A stretch of DNA of 32,493 nt from Clostridia bacterium. GTDB taxonomy: Bacteria; Bacillota; Clostridia; Oscillospirales; Acutalibacteraceae. A program made the translations under genes and the position numbers. Positions 24,263 through 32,290 of this stretch are shown here, piece after piece (positions within the stretch are counted from its first letter, which is position 1; every line of letters starts with the position of its first letter). The notes under the pieces were generated by a model that saw only the letters and a list, made by a program, of their open reading frames with translations, was not told the origin of the DNA and searched no databases. Location of the stretch: positions 1 to 32,493 of the forward strand of contig JAFWUH010000074.1 of assembly GCA_017524165.1 (NCBI GenBank), written 5' to 3'.

Positions 24263-25535
24263 CCGCTTTAATGAATAATGCACAGAAAAATCCGTCTGTT
24301 CCGTCTATATGCGGAAAGAAAGTTTTTTCAGTTTGCAGCTTAAATTCCGAATGGTTTTTCAAAAAAGTGCGCACCGCCGTTTCATTCTCCGCCCGACGCA
24401 AGGTACAGGTTGAATAAAGCAACCGACCGCCTTTTTTTACCGCCGCCGCGCCGCATGCCAAAATCTTTTGCTGAGTTTGTTCCAATTCTTCAAACGATTC
24501 GGGCAAACGGTATTTCAATTCAGGTTTTCGGCGTAATACGCCCCATCCGGAGCAGGGCACATCACAAAGCACCGCGTCAAACGATTCTTTCTGTTGAGGA
24601 TCCATCACGGTAGAATCCCCTTGAGTTGCCGAAACAATCGACAGTCCCAGCCGTCCGGCGCCCTGTTGGATCAAAGATACCCGGCTCTCATGCAGTTCGT
24701 AAGCCGTAACTTCTCCCTGATTTTCCATCATTTCCGCCATCGTAAAGGTTTTTCCGCCGGGTGCGGCGCACAAGTCCAAAACGCGTTCGTTTTTTTGTGG
24801 GTTAAAAATAGCCAACGCCTTTTGCGAAGCCAAATCCTGTACATGGAACAATCCGTCTCGATAGGCGCCGCATTGAGCCACATCCATACCGCCCACTACA
24901 CGAAGCGCATTCTCGGTCGAACAGCATTCTGTTTCGACCGATTCGGCGCGTAACCGTTCGCACAACTGCGGTACCGTGGTTTTTACGGTATTCACCCGCA
25001 AATAAACCGCCGGTTCCAAAAGGCTTTGTTCCAGTAAGGAAATCGCCGTTTCCTGCCCGTAATCCGCGAGAAAACTCCGTACGATTCTTTCCGGACAGGA
25101 ATAGCGCACCGAAAGTGATGTTACATCCTCTCCCTGCGGCAATTCATATCCCTGCCGCAAAATTTGCCGAAGCACGCCGTTGACAAATGCCGCCTGATAA
25201 CGCTCTTTGGAATTTTTCATCAACTTGACCGCCTCATTGACGGCGGCGCTGTTTGGTATCCGTTCGGCATATATTATCTGATAAAGCGCCGTTTCCAAAA
25301 CAGCACGGCAAAAGGGTTTCACTTTTTTAAGCGGTTTTTTTAAAAACTGATTTAAAATATATGATAAAGTAATTTGACGGTCTAATGTGCCGTAAAAGAT
25401 CCGGGTCGCCAAAGCACGGTCTGCCGCCGAAAGAGCCGCATCCGCCAACATCCCCGACAACACAAGATTGGAATACCCCTCTTTGGATTCCACCGCCATG
25501 ACGGCGCGTACCGCAACCAATCGCGCATTAGCCAT
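24246..25535 (-). CDS. rsmB: 16S rRNA (cytosine967-C5)-methyltransferase RsmB
   Basis: This 429-residue protein has an N-terminal NusB-like RNA-binding domain (about 1-130). A Rossmann methyltransferase domain follows, with the SAM motif DLCAAPGGKT, the motif IV Cys in DVPCSGWG and the motif VI catalytic Cys in STCT. It methylates C967 of 16S rRNA. The ATG at 25535 starts MANARLVAVR, with AGGAG seven bases upstream, and overlaps fmt by eight bases. Many Clostridia have a zinc peptidase gene between fmt and rsmB; none is present here. Confidence 0.95.
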   Translation of the reverse strand: MANARLVAVRAVMAVESKEGYSNLVLSGMLADAALSAADRALATRIFYGTLDRQITLSYILNQFLKKPLKKVKPFCRAVLETALYQIIYAERIPNSAAVNEAVKLMKNSKERYQAAFVNGVLRQILRQGYELPQGEDVTSLSVRYSCPERIVRSFLADYGQETAISLLEQSLLEPAVYLRVNTVKTTVPQLCERLRAESVETECCSTENALRVVGGMDVAQCGAYRDGLFHVQDLASQKALAIFNPQKNERVLDLCAAPGGKTFTMAEMMENQGEVTAYELHESRVSLIQQGAGRLGLSIVSATQGDSTVMDPQQKESFDAVLCDVPCSGWGVLRRKPELKYRLPESFEELEQTQQKILACGAAAVKKGGRLLYSTCTLRRAENETAVRTFLKNHSEFKLQTEKTFFPHIDGTDGFFCALFIKAGEEHT

Positions 25536-26472
25536 GGTTTTCTCCTGCAATCGGTTCCCCGATTTCAAGCGCATGACCGCGCAAAAATTCTTGTGCTGTC
25601 ATGGCGCGGCTCCCCTCCGGTTGTAACAGTTCCAACGAAAGAACGGTACCGTCCCCGCAGGAAACCGCAATTTTGCCGCTGTTTTCAACCACCAAGCCGC
25701 ACGGTTTTGCAATGGTCGCGTCGTCAATCCGACTTTTCAATACTTTAATACGCTTTCCGTCGCGAAAAAAGAACGCACATGGCCAAGAATAATATCCCCG
25801 GATGGCATTGTGCAGTGCTTGAGCCGTCTTAGAGAAATCCAGTTCCGCCATTTCTTTCTTCAGAATCGGCGCATAGGAAACGCCGTCGGTTGATTGCGGA
25901 ATTGGCGTGATACTTCCCTCTTCGATTTTAGCCACGGTATCCAACATCAGCGATGCCGATAAGGTCGATAACCGTTCAAACAGTTCTTCCGCCGTTTCGT
26001 TTTCTCCGATGGCGGTGCGTTTGACCTGTAAAATATCGCCGGTATCCATGCCTTCATCCATCTGCATGATGGTCACGCCAGTCTCCTTTTCTCCGCAAAC
26101 AATGCACCATTGAATCGGCGAGGCACCGCGATAGGCAGGTAACAGAGAAGCGTGTCCGTTAATGCAACCGAATTTCGGCAATTGAAGAATTTCTTTCGGC
26201 AATATTTTCCCGTATGCCACCACCACGATCAAATCGGGGTTCATTTCCCGTAACTGTTCCGTAGCAACGCCGTCCCGCAGGGTATTGGGCTGATAGACCG
26301 GTATACCCTTTTCCACAGCATACTGCTTGACCGGCGGCGCCGTCAGAATCCGCTTTCTGCCGACTGGCTTGTCGGGTTGTGCAAAAACGCCGATGATCTC
26401 ATGCGAAGATTCACAAAGCGCCGCCAATGTCGGCACAGCATAGTCGGGCGTTCCCATAAATACGATGCGCAA
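25528..26472 (-). CDS. fmt: Methionyl-tRNA formyltransferase
   Basis: The protein has about 314 residues. The formyltransferase domain (IVFMGTPDYAVP, then NGHASLLPAYRGASPIQW with the catalytic Asn and His, and MDTGDI) is followed by a C-terminal OB-like tRNA-binding domain. It formylates Met-tRNAi with 10-formyl-tetrahydrofolate. Two starts are credible: TTG at 26472 with GGGAGAG upstream, giving the usual short N-terminus, or ATG at 26490 in an ATGA overlap with def. I list the first. Next to def and rsmB, as in most Firmicutes. Confidence 0.95.
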   Translation of the reverse strand: MRIVFMGTPDYAVPTLAALCESSHEIIGVFAQPDKPVGRKRILTAPPVKQYAVEKGIPVYQPNTLRDGVATEQLREMNPDLIVVVAYGKILPKEILQLPKFGCINGHASLLPAYRGASPIQWCIVCGEKETGVTIMQMDEGMDTGDILQVKRTAIGENETAEELFERLSTLSASLMLDTVAKIEEGSITPIPQSTDGVSYAPILKKEMAELDFSKTAQALHNAIRGYYSWPCAFFFRDGKRIKVLKSRIDDATIAKPCGLVVENSGKIAVSCGDGTVLSLELLQPEGSRAMTAQEFLRGHALEIGEPIAGENHG

Positions 26473-26486
26473 AGCACTCTCTCCCA

Positions 26487-26927
26487 TCATTTTTCCATTC
26501 GGTCAATATACAAAACACCGTCTAAATGGTCAATTTCGTGACATAATGCACGGGCTTTTAAGCCTTCTGCCGAGATCGTAAATGTTTTTCCGTGGCGATC
26601 CTGCGCCGTAACCGTTACCTTTTCGGGGCGGGATACCGTACCCGAACGGTTGGGCAAGGAAAGGCAGCCTTCCTCTCCGGTCTGCTTTCCGCTTTGCGCG
26701 GTGATTACGGGATTGATGAGCTCCAAAAGTCCGTCGCCGACATCAATCACACAGTACCGCCGCAAAATACCGACCTGCGGCGCCGCCAAGCCGACACCGT
26801 CCGCGGCATACATCGTTTCAGCCATATCATCTAAAATGAGATGAAGTCGTTCGTCAAAATTCAATTGTGAACGGCAGATTTTTCGCAATCCGTCATCCCC
26901 ATAGGTTAAAATAGTTCGTTTTGCCAT
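26487..26927 (-). CDS. def: Peptide deformylase
   Basis: This 146-residue protein has all three deformylase motifs: GVGLAAPQVG, EEGCLSLP with the metal-ligand Cys, and HEIDHLDG with the two His and catalytic Glu. It removes the formyl group from new proteins, complementing the adjacent fmt. It lies 30 bases after priA and overlaps or abuts fmt. Confidence 0.97.
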   Translation of the reverse strand: MAKRTILTYGDDGLRKICRSQLNFDERLHLILDDMAETMYAADGVGLAAPQVGILRRYCVIDVGDGLLELINPVITAQSGKQTGEEGCLSLPNRSGTVSRPEKVTVTAQDRHGKTFTISAEGLKARALCHEIDHLDGVLYIDRMEK

Positions 26928-26957
26928 GTTAACTGTACTCCCTTTTTCAATGATCCG

Positions 26958-29387
26958 TCACAAAGATGATTCCGGATTCATATCCACCGATACGGTGACG
27001 CCGGTTCGGTTAACCGGGTCGATCGAACGGTGCAGCATCGCGCGAAATCGCGCGTTATCTTTACATTTTATTGTCAGACGGAACCGATAACGGTTGTTGA
27101 TTTTCGGCATGGCACAAGCTGCCGGACCCAAAACAATGACCTTAACATCGGTAAAGTCTCCCTTTAAGCTTTCCCGCATGGAAGCAAATATTTCCTCTAA
27201 AGTTTGCAAAGCCGTCTCGCGTTGCGGTGATTGCACATAAACAACGCACAAATCACAGTAGGGGGGATAAATCATCGCGCGCCTTGTCAGGATTTCCTGC
27301 TGATAAAACGCCTCGTAATCCTGTTTTTGTGCCAGGTCGATCAATCGGCTTTGCGGATCAATTGTCTGCACCACAGCCGTTCCCGTTCCGCCGCTTCGCC
27401 CGGCTCGTCCGATCACTTGAGTCAGCAGAGAAAAAGTCCGCTCAAAACTGCGATAATCCTCGCTGTAAAGCGCCTGATCGGCACCGACAACACCTACCAC
27501 CGTCACATCGGGAAAATCCAACCCCTTCGCAACCATTTGAGTGCCGAGCATAATGTCATATTGATGTTCCCCAAACGCCGTCAACAATTCGGTATAGGCG
27601 CCGCGCGTCATCGTGCTGTCCGCGTCCATCCGCAAAATTTTTCGTTCGGGAAAGAGTTGCTGTAATTCTTCCTCTACCCGCTGAGTGCCAATACCTAAAT
27701 AACGAATATGCTCGTTGCCGCATTGGGGACAAATCCTGACCGCCGGCTCTGAATGACCGCAATAATGGCACATCATTCGACCGTTGGCGGAATGATAGGT
27801 CAGCGAAACACTGCAATTTGGACAAGAAGCAACATAACCGCAGGACGGACAGGTAATATATGTATTATGCCCCCGACGGTTCAACAGCAGAATTGCTTGT
27901 TTGCCGTTTTCCATGGCTCGGGAGATTTCTTCATATAAAGCGCGGCTGATGCTTCCCTTGTTCCCGTTCGCCAGTTCCTTGCGCATATCGACCGTTTTGA
28001 CCGACGGCAAACCGGCTCCGCCGTACCGCTCGGTCAAGCGATAAAGTCGGTATTTGCCGCTCAACGCGGCGCTGAAGCTTTCCACCGAGGGTGTTGCCGA
28101 AGCCAAGCACAGCATCGCATGATGATATCCCGCCCGAAACCGCGCCACATCCCGTGCATGAAACCGCGGTGATTTTTCCGATTTATAAGTGTGCTCCTGT
28201 TCCTCATCCATAATGATGAGTCCCAAATTTTGCACCGGCGCAAATACGGCGCTTCGGGTGCCGATCGCCACCTTCGCGTGTCCTCCGGCAATTCGTTTAT
28301 ATTCATCCATGCGTTGTCCCAAGGACATCGCGCTATGAAAAACGGCAATCTGTTTCCCATACCGACTGCAGAAAATACGAATCATTTGAGGCGTCAGCGC
28401 AATTTCCGGCACCATGACGATCACCCCTTTGCCATGGGCAACGGCATCGTCTACCAAGCGTAAAAAAACCTGCGTTTTCCCACTGCCCGTCACACCGTAC
28501 AGAAGCGCCGTACTGCCGTCGGCGGCATCCATTTGCTGTTTTAATCCTTCATACGCCTTCTGTTGGGCGTCGGTTAAGGTGATTTCTTCCTTTTGCTGCG
28601 GTATCTCGCCGAAAAAAGGCGTGCGAAAAACCTCCTCGGAAAAATCACAGAGGATTCCCTTGTTCAATAACGCTTTGATTACTGAAACCGTCACGCCGGT
28701 AAAGTACTGCAATTCCCGGATACTGACGCTACCCATTTGCGCGACAACTTTCGCTATTTCCTTTTGGCGCGAAGTCAATTTTACAGTTTCCAACTCTGCC
28801 TCGGAACAGCAGAGTCGTACACAGCGTCGCGTCAAGTCATTCATTCGGCGCATTGGCACGCTGTCTCGTAAAATTGCTTCTTTGAAAAGCAGAGAAGCAA
28901 TCACTTCTTCCGATTGCTCAAACAGCTTTTCCAGCTTGCTTCGTTCGGTTTCTCCCGATCGCTTCAAAAAATCGAATAACGCTTTTTCTTGCCCGGTCAA
29001 CATGGATTCCGCGACAAATTCCGGAGAGACCGAAAAGAAATCATTGAGCCGATATTCCAACCCCACCGGCAACAGCAAATGTACTGCATCAAAATAACTG
29101 CAAAAAGTGTGCTCTTTCAGCCAAAAACAAAGCTGAATCTGTTCCGCGTTCAATATTGGGACTTCATCGGTTACAGTAAGAACCGGTTTTATTTTTTCGG
29201 TCGAAGTAACCGTTTCCAGTGCAAAAATCATGCCTTGTTTAGTTCGATTGCCGCGACCGAACGGAACCGTAACACGGCAACCGACCTGCGCGTTTCGCGC
29301 AAACGGTTCCAAAAGAAGATAGGAATAAAGCTTATCAAACGAGCCGACCGCACCGTCAATGGCGATTTTCGCCGCTTGATAGTCCAT
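26958..29387 (-). CDS. priA: Primosomal protein N' (PriA helicase)
   Basis: This 809-residue superfamily 2 helicase has an N-terminal 3'-DNA-binding domain and winged helix (about 1-230). The helicase core carries Walker A GVTGSGKTQ, the DEEQ box and the QVIGRAGR motif. Two zinc sites are formed by CPSCG/CPNC and CHYCG/CPQCG. It restarts stalled replication forks by loading the replisome. The ATG at 29387 begins MDYQAAKIAIDGAVGS and has GGAGG upstream; an upstream in-frame extension to 29465 overlaps rpoZ and is not conserved. In Bacillus coaBC lies between rpoZ and priA; here it is absent. Confidence 0.96.
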   Translation of the reverse strand: MDYQAAKIAIDGAVGSFDKLYSYLLLEPFARNAQVGCRVTVPFGRGNRTKQGMIFALETVTSTEKIKPVLTVTDEVPILNAEQIQLCFWLKEHTFCSYFDAVHLLLPVGLEYRLNDFFSVSPEFVAESMLTGQEKALFDFLKRSGETERSKLEKLFEQSEEVIASLLFKEAILRDSVPMRRMNDLTRRCVRLCCSEAELETVKLTSRQKEIAKVVAQMGSVSIRELQYFTGVTVSVIKALLNKGILCDFSEEVFRTPFFGEIPQQKEEITLTDAQQKAYEGLKQQMDAADGSTALLYGVTGSGKTQVFLRLVDDAVAHGKGVIVMVPEIALTPQMIRIFCSRYGKQIAVFHSAMSLGQRMDEYKRIAGGHAKVAIGTRSAVFAPVQNLGLIIMDEEQEHTYKSEKSPRFHARDVARFRAGYHHAMLCLASATPSVESFSAALSGKYRLYRLTERYGGAGLPSVKTVDMRKELANGNKGSISRALYEEISRAMENGKQAILLLNRRGHNTYITCPSCGYVASCPNCSVSLTYHSANGRMMCHYCGHSEPAVRICPQCGNEHIRYLGIGTQRVEEELQQLFPERKILRMDADSTMTRGAYTELLTAFGEHQYDIMLGTQMVAKGLDFPDVTVVGVVGADQALYSEDYRSFERTFSLLTQVIGRAGRSGGTGTAVVQTIDPQSRLIDLAQKQDYEAFYQQEILTRRAMIYPPYCDLCVVYVQSPQRETALQTLEEIFASMRESLKGDFTDVKVIVLGPAACAMPKINNRYRFRLTIKCKDNARFRAMLHRSIDPVNRTGVTVSVDMNPESSL

Positions 29388-29412
29388 TCCCCTCACCCTC
29401 CGTTCTTTTTCA

Positions 29413-29592
29413 TCAGCGTTTTTCGTCTGCCAACTTATTGATAGCAATACTGACCGGCTTTTCAATCAATACTTCGCCGCGTTTTTCGGCATCCTCGGAA
29501 ATATTCCGCGCTTCCCGCGAAATATCAATGACCAAACGATACCGATTGTCATATTTTGAAATTAATTCTCCGATTGCAGGATTCAACATCAT
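29413..29592 (-). CDS. rpoZ: DNA-directed RNA polymerase omega subunit
   Basis: This 59-residue protein has the RpoZ pattern LNPAIGELISKYDNRYRLVI followed by the conserved SREARNI helix and VSIAINKLADEKR. It binds the beta-prime subunit and aids enzyme assembly. Two adjacent ATG codons (29592 and 29589) follow AGAAGGAAG; the first is used. It sits between gmk and priA in the expected order. Confidence 0.92.
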   Translation of the reverse strand: MMLNPAIGELISKYDNRYRLVIDISREARNISEDAEKRGEVLIEKPVSIAINKLADEKR

Positions 29593-29635
29593 CAAAACTT
29601 CCTTCTGAATATTATTTTATGAACACGCGACCGAA

Positions 29636-30235
29636 TTAATCGTTCCCGTAGTTTGCAAAATCAAAGCGTTCCTTGCTCAAGCGATCAGCTTCAATGATTC
29701 TGACCACATCGTCAATCGCGTCTTCCAAACGATCGTTGACAACAATGTAATCATAATCCGATGCCCGGCTGATTTCAACCAACGCTTCTTTCATTCGTTG
29801 CTCGACCTTATCAGGGCTTTCGCTGCCGCGGTTAATCAACCGTTCTCGCAGCACCGCCACAGAGGGCGGCAGGATAAAGATGCTGACGGTGTTTTCGGTT
29901 TTCGCCCGAATTTGATCCGCTCCGTTCACATCAATTTCAACGATCATATCCGCGCCGTCGCGAATGGCTTCTTCCACCGGCTTTTTCGGTGTGCCGTAGT
30001 AATTTCCGACATAGCAGTTATGCTCTAATAATCCGTCCTCGGCAATCATTTGCTCAAATTCTTCTCGGGAGACAAAATGATATTTATCCCCTTCCTGTTC
30101 GCCGGGACGCATTGGTCTTGAAACGCAGGAAATGGAAAACCGAACCTCCGGCAGGCGTTGAAAAACACCGCCCAAAATCGTATCCTTTCCCGAACCCGAA
30201 GGTCCCGACAGAATAAACAGACGACCCTTACTCAT
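29636..30235 (-). CDS. gmk: Guanylate kinase
   Basis: This 199-residue protein has the P-loop GPSGSGKDT (about residues 10-18), [18 protein letters not shown] with the GMP-binding Arg and Tyr, and [10 protein letters not shown]. It converts GMP to GDP with ATP. The ATG at 30235 has GAGGAGG seven bases upstream, the site lying inside the acidic tail of remA, with an 8-base overlap. In-frame starts at 30241 and 30250 are less well placed. Confidence 0.96.
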   Translation of the reverse strand: MSKGRLFILSGPSGSGKDTILGGVFQRLPEVRFSISCVSRPMRPGEQEGDKYHFVSREEFEQMIAEDGLLEHNCYVGNYYGTPKKPVEEAIRDGADMIVEIDVNGADQIRAKTENTVSIFILPPSVAVLRERLINRGSESPDKVEQRMKEALVEISRASDYDYIVVNDRLEDAIDDVVRIIEADRLSKERFDFANYGND

Positions 30236-30494
30236 CTTCATCCTCCTCATCTATGGAGTTTTCATCGTTCATGCGGTTTGCAACCGTCTCGGTCTGTAAA
30301 TAGGATAAAATAATATGATCGCTGTCGGTAATAATCACTGCACGGGTACGGCGACCGTGCGTAGCGTCGATCAAGGTGCCCTCTTCTTTCGCGTCCTGAA
30401 TAATCCGCTTGATGGGCGCCGACTCCGGACTGACGATGGCAACCATCCGTCCGGCAGAGACCATATTTCCAAATCCGATATTGACTAATTTCAT
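30228..30494 (-). CDS. remA: RemA-family DNA-binding regulator (DUF370)
   Basis: This 88-residue protein is nearly identical in layout to Rem[21 protein letters not shown], then SAPIKRIIQ and a [15 protein letters not shown] stretch, with a final acidic tail (about 78-88). In Bacillus RemA forms ring-shaped oligomers that wrap DNA and activate matrix and osmoprotection genes. Its targets here are unknown. It has GGAAAGGAAAG upstream and stands between yicC and gmk as in Bacillus. Confidence 0.92.
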   Translation of the reverse strand: MKLVNIGFGNMVSAGRMVAIVSPESAPIKRIIQDAKEEGTLIDATHGRRTRAVIITDSDHIILSYLQTETVANRMNDENSIDEEDEDE

Positions 30495-30517
30495 ATACTT
30501 TCCTTTCCAGCATTCGA

Positions 30518-31396
30518 CTATTCGATATTTTGAACCTGTTCCCTTATTTTTTCAATTTCAGCCTTCATTTCGACAATATGCCGTCCGATTTCCAGGTCCT
30601 GTGCCTTGGAACCGATCGTATTGGTTTCGCGGTTCATTTCCTGCACCAAAAAGTCCAGCTTGCGACCGATATCCTTATCGACTTCCAACATACTATGCAG
30701 TTGTTTCAAATGACTTTGTAAACGAACGGTCTCCTCTGCCACGGCAATTTTATCAGCAAAAACCGCAGTTTCCGTCAAAAGGCGTTGCTCGTCCACCGCC
30801 GCGTCTTGCAACAATTCGCGAATCCGTTGCTCCAATCGAACCCGATATTCGCTGACCGTCTGCGGAGAGCGCTGCTCAATAAAAGCGACATGTTCAGCAA
30901 TTGCTTCGGCACGCGAAGAAATATCCGCCGCCAACCGTTCTCCCTCGGTCTTTCTCATTGCAATAAACCTACCCAGCGCCTCACCTGCCACCTGCAACAC
31001 CGCTTCGGTGACTGTCTCTTCATCCGCCTCACTGCGGCGAACAGAAAAAATATCGCTGTTACCAATTAAGGAAGAAACTGTAATATCATCGGTCAAACTA
31101 TACCGCTCTGCTAACTGATGCAGCGCCGACACATAGGCGTCCGCATACTGCTCGTTCAGTTCCAACACCACCGCATCCTGCGCATGGTTTTCGATCAATA
31201 CCGAAAGTTCTACTTTACCCCTTGCAATAGCGGAATGACAAAGTGACTTCAACTTCTCTTCCATAAACTGATACCCGCGCGGCAGACGGGAGGAAAATTC
31301 AAAATATCGGTGATTTACCGACTTAATCTCTACCGTAATATCAAAATCTCCGATCTGCTCTTTGGCGCGACCGAAACCGGTCATACTCGAAACCAT
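30518..31396 (-). CDS. YicC/YloC-family endoribonuclease
   Basis: This 292-residue protein starts [11 protein letters not shown], the family signature. [12 protein letters not shown] and a long coiled-coil-rich middle follow, and it ends with the [15 protein letters not shown] segment typical of the C-terminal domain. Members cut RNA and affect sRNA decay and growth in stationary phase. The start has AAAGGAAGAG upstream; an in-frame extension to 31429 is not conserved. It is the first gene of the superoperon and follows a good promoter. Confidence 0.93.
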   Translation of the reverse strand: MVSSMTGFGRAKEQIGDFDITVEIKSVNHRYFEFSSRLPRGYQFMEEKLKSLCHSAIARGKVELSVLIENHAQDAVVLELNEQYADAYVSALHQLAERYSLTDDITVSSLIGNSDIFSVRRSEADEETVTEAVLQVAGEALGRFIAMRKTEGERLAADISSRAEAIAEHVAFIEQRSPQTVSEYRVRLEQRIRELLQDAAVDEQRLLTETAVFADKIAVAEETVRLQSHLKQLHSMLEVDKDIGRKLDFLVQEMNRETNTIGSKAQDLEIGRHIVEMKAEIEKIREQVQNIE

Positions 31397-31466
31397 GGAT
31401 CTCTTCCTTTCAGTCAGGATGCCGCACAAGACATTTTCGGCATACTATTGCATATTAAATCAGTTT

Positions 31467-31496
31467 ATTTTAACAGATAAAAGGCTGTTTTGTCAA
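31467..31496 (-). promoter_or_regulatory. Promoter of the yicC-remA-gmk superoperon
   Basis: On the - strand TTGACA (31491-31496) and TAAAAT (31467-31472) are spaced by 18 bases. The leader to the yicC start is about 60 bases. It diverges from the tRNA promoter about 100 bases away. Confidence 0.75.
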
Positions 31497-31596
31497 CCTT
31501 TTTGCCCATTTGTAACCATTTTTAACCTTATTCTTATTTATGTATATTCCCCCCGAAAAAATCTCCTGCAACTATTGAAAAAACTAAAATTAATAC

Positions 31597-31625
31597 TTGA
31601 CATTCGCCGGATGAATCAATATAAT
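31597..31625 (+). promoter_or_regulatory. Perfect sigma-A promoter of the tRNA-Ser region
   Basis: TTGACA (31597-31602) and TATAAT (31620-31625) are both perfect, with a 17-base spacer. Transcription should start near 31632, about 30 bases before the tRNA-like sequence. I see no comparably good promoter immediately before the intact tRNA-Ser, so both are probably on one transcript. Confidence 0.88.
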
Positions 31626-31659
31626 AGACATGCTAATGACCTTTTTTGATATCTCATAC

Positions 31660-31774
31660 AGAAAGTTGTCCGAGTGGTCGAAGGTGCAACACTCGAAATC
31701 TTTGATACACTTCGGAAGGCTGCACCCCGCAAAGCCTTTATTTATAAGCGTTTTCGTGGGCTCGATTACAACTT
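31660..31774 (+). pseudogene. Degenerate tRNA-Ser(CGA)-like sequence
   Basis: The first half closely follows a tRNA-Ser: GTTGTCCGAGTGGTCGAAGG for the D arm, then the anticodon loop CTCGAAA (anticodon CGA). The anticodon stem is already broken (CAACA faces TCTTT). The second half does not give a normal long arm or T arm. GTGGG and a T-loop-like CTCGATT are present at 31756-31767, but the pairing T-stem strand and a CCA end are missing. AAGTTGT (31663-31669) can pair with ACAACTT (31768-31774), and GGTGCA with TGCACC. The segment is about 115 bases, longer than a tRNA-Ser. It looks like a decayed duplicate, an integration scar or a tRNA-like regulatory RNA. Confidence 0.55.
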
Positions 31775-31850
31775 AATACTCGTTTTCTCTCCATCTTTTC
31801 TCCTCATTTTGCAAGGTCTGTTTTGAGGGTTTTGATGGTGAAAATAACAC

Positions 31851-31939
31851 GGAGGGTTATCGAAGTGGTCATAACGGGGCTGATTCGAAATCAGTTTGAG
31901 AGCAATCTCACGTGGGTTCGAATCCCACACCCTCCGCCA
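31851..31939 (+). tRNA. tRNA-Ser(CGA)
   Basis: An 86-base tRNA with an encoded CCA. The acceptor GGAGGGT pairs with ACCCTCC, and the anticodon stem GCTGA/TCAGT holds the loop TTCGAAA with anticodon CGA, which reads UCG. A long variable arm (TGAGA-GCAA-TCTCA) is typical of class II tRNA-Ser, and the T arm GTGGGTTCGAATCCCAC is canonical. It is followed by a strong terminator. Confidence 0.93.
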
Positions 31940-31945
31940 CAAGAT

Positions 31946-31987
31946 GAGTCTGCAAATGGTTTTCTGCCGTTTGCAGGCTCTTTTTTT
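31946..31987 (+). terminator. Intrinsic terminator after tRNA-Ser
   Basis: A 14-bp stem with two G-T pairs (31946-31959 with 31967-31980) and a 7-base loop is followed by seven T. It ends the tRNA transcript. Confidence 0.93.
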
Positions 31988-32204
31988 ACTGTGTTAAAAC
32001 GCGGATTTTTGATTTTCACCGTTTTCTTGTTTCAACTTCAGCGATTCAATTATTACCTCCATTCAACAAAAATGTATTTTTGTCTCTGCTGTTGACCATT
32101 TGTATTCTACCACATCAATCTTTACTTAACTAATGTGCAATCCATCGTTTCATTCGTGCCGAAAAATGTGATAAAAAATTTTTTAGAATTTTTTGTTGTA
32201 ACTA
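31988..32204. other. AT-rich intergenic region
   Basis: Between the tRNA terminator and the next promoter I see no gene. The only structure is the 18-base palindrome ACAAAAAT-GT-ATTTTTGT at 32066-32083, which may be an operator or chance in AT-rich DNA. Confidence 0.5.
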
Positions 32205-32233
32205 TTGACATTACATCAAGGGTGTGCTATAAT
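32205..32233 (+). promoter_or_regulatory. Perfect sigma-A promoter of the right-edge gene
   Basis: TTGACA (32205-32210) and TATAAT (32228-32233) are perfect and spaced by 17 bases. The leader to the start at 32291 is about 50 bases. Confidence 0.88.
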
Positions 32234-32290
32234 GATGCCAAGATAAAACCACAACGGTTACATCAAATATATTTTTGGAGGTATCCTACC

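Noticed and set aside
28414..29097. Long open frame of 227 codons on the + strand inside priA
   Set aside because: It is antisense to the clearly conserved PriA coding sequence, and its composition is that of a shadow frame.
32066..32083. Palindrome ACAAAAAT-GT-ATTTTTGT as an operator
   Set aside because: It lies over 120 bases upstream of the promoter in AT-rich DNA where such matches arise by chance.
31823..32095. Open frame of 90 codons on the + strand
   Set aside because: It runs through the intact tRNA-Ser and its terminator, has no ribosome binding site and its translation has no recognisable feature.
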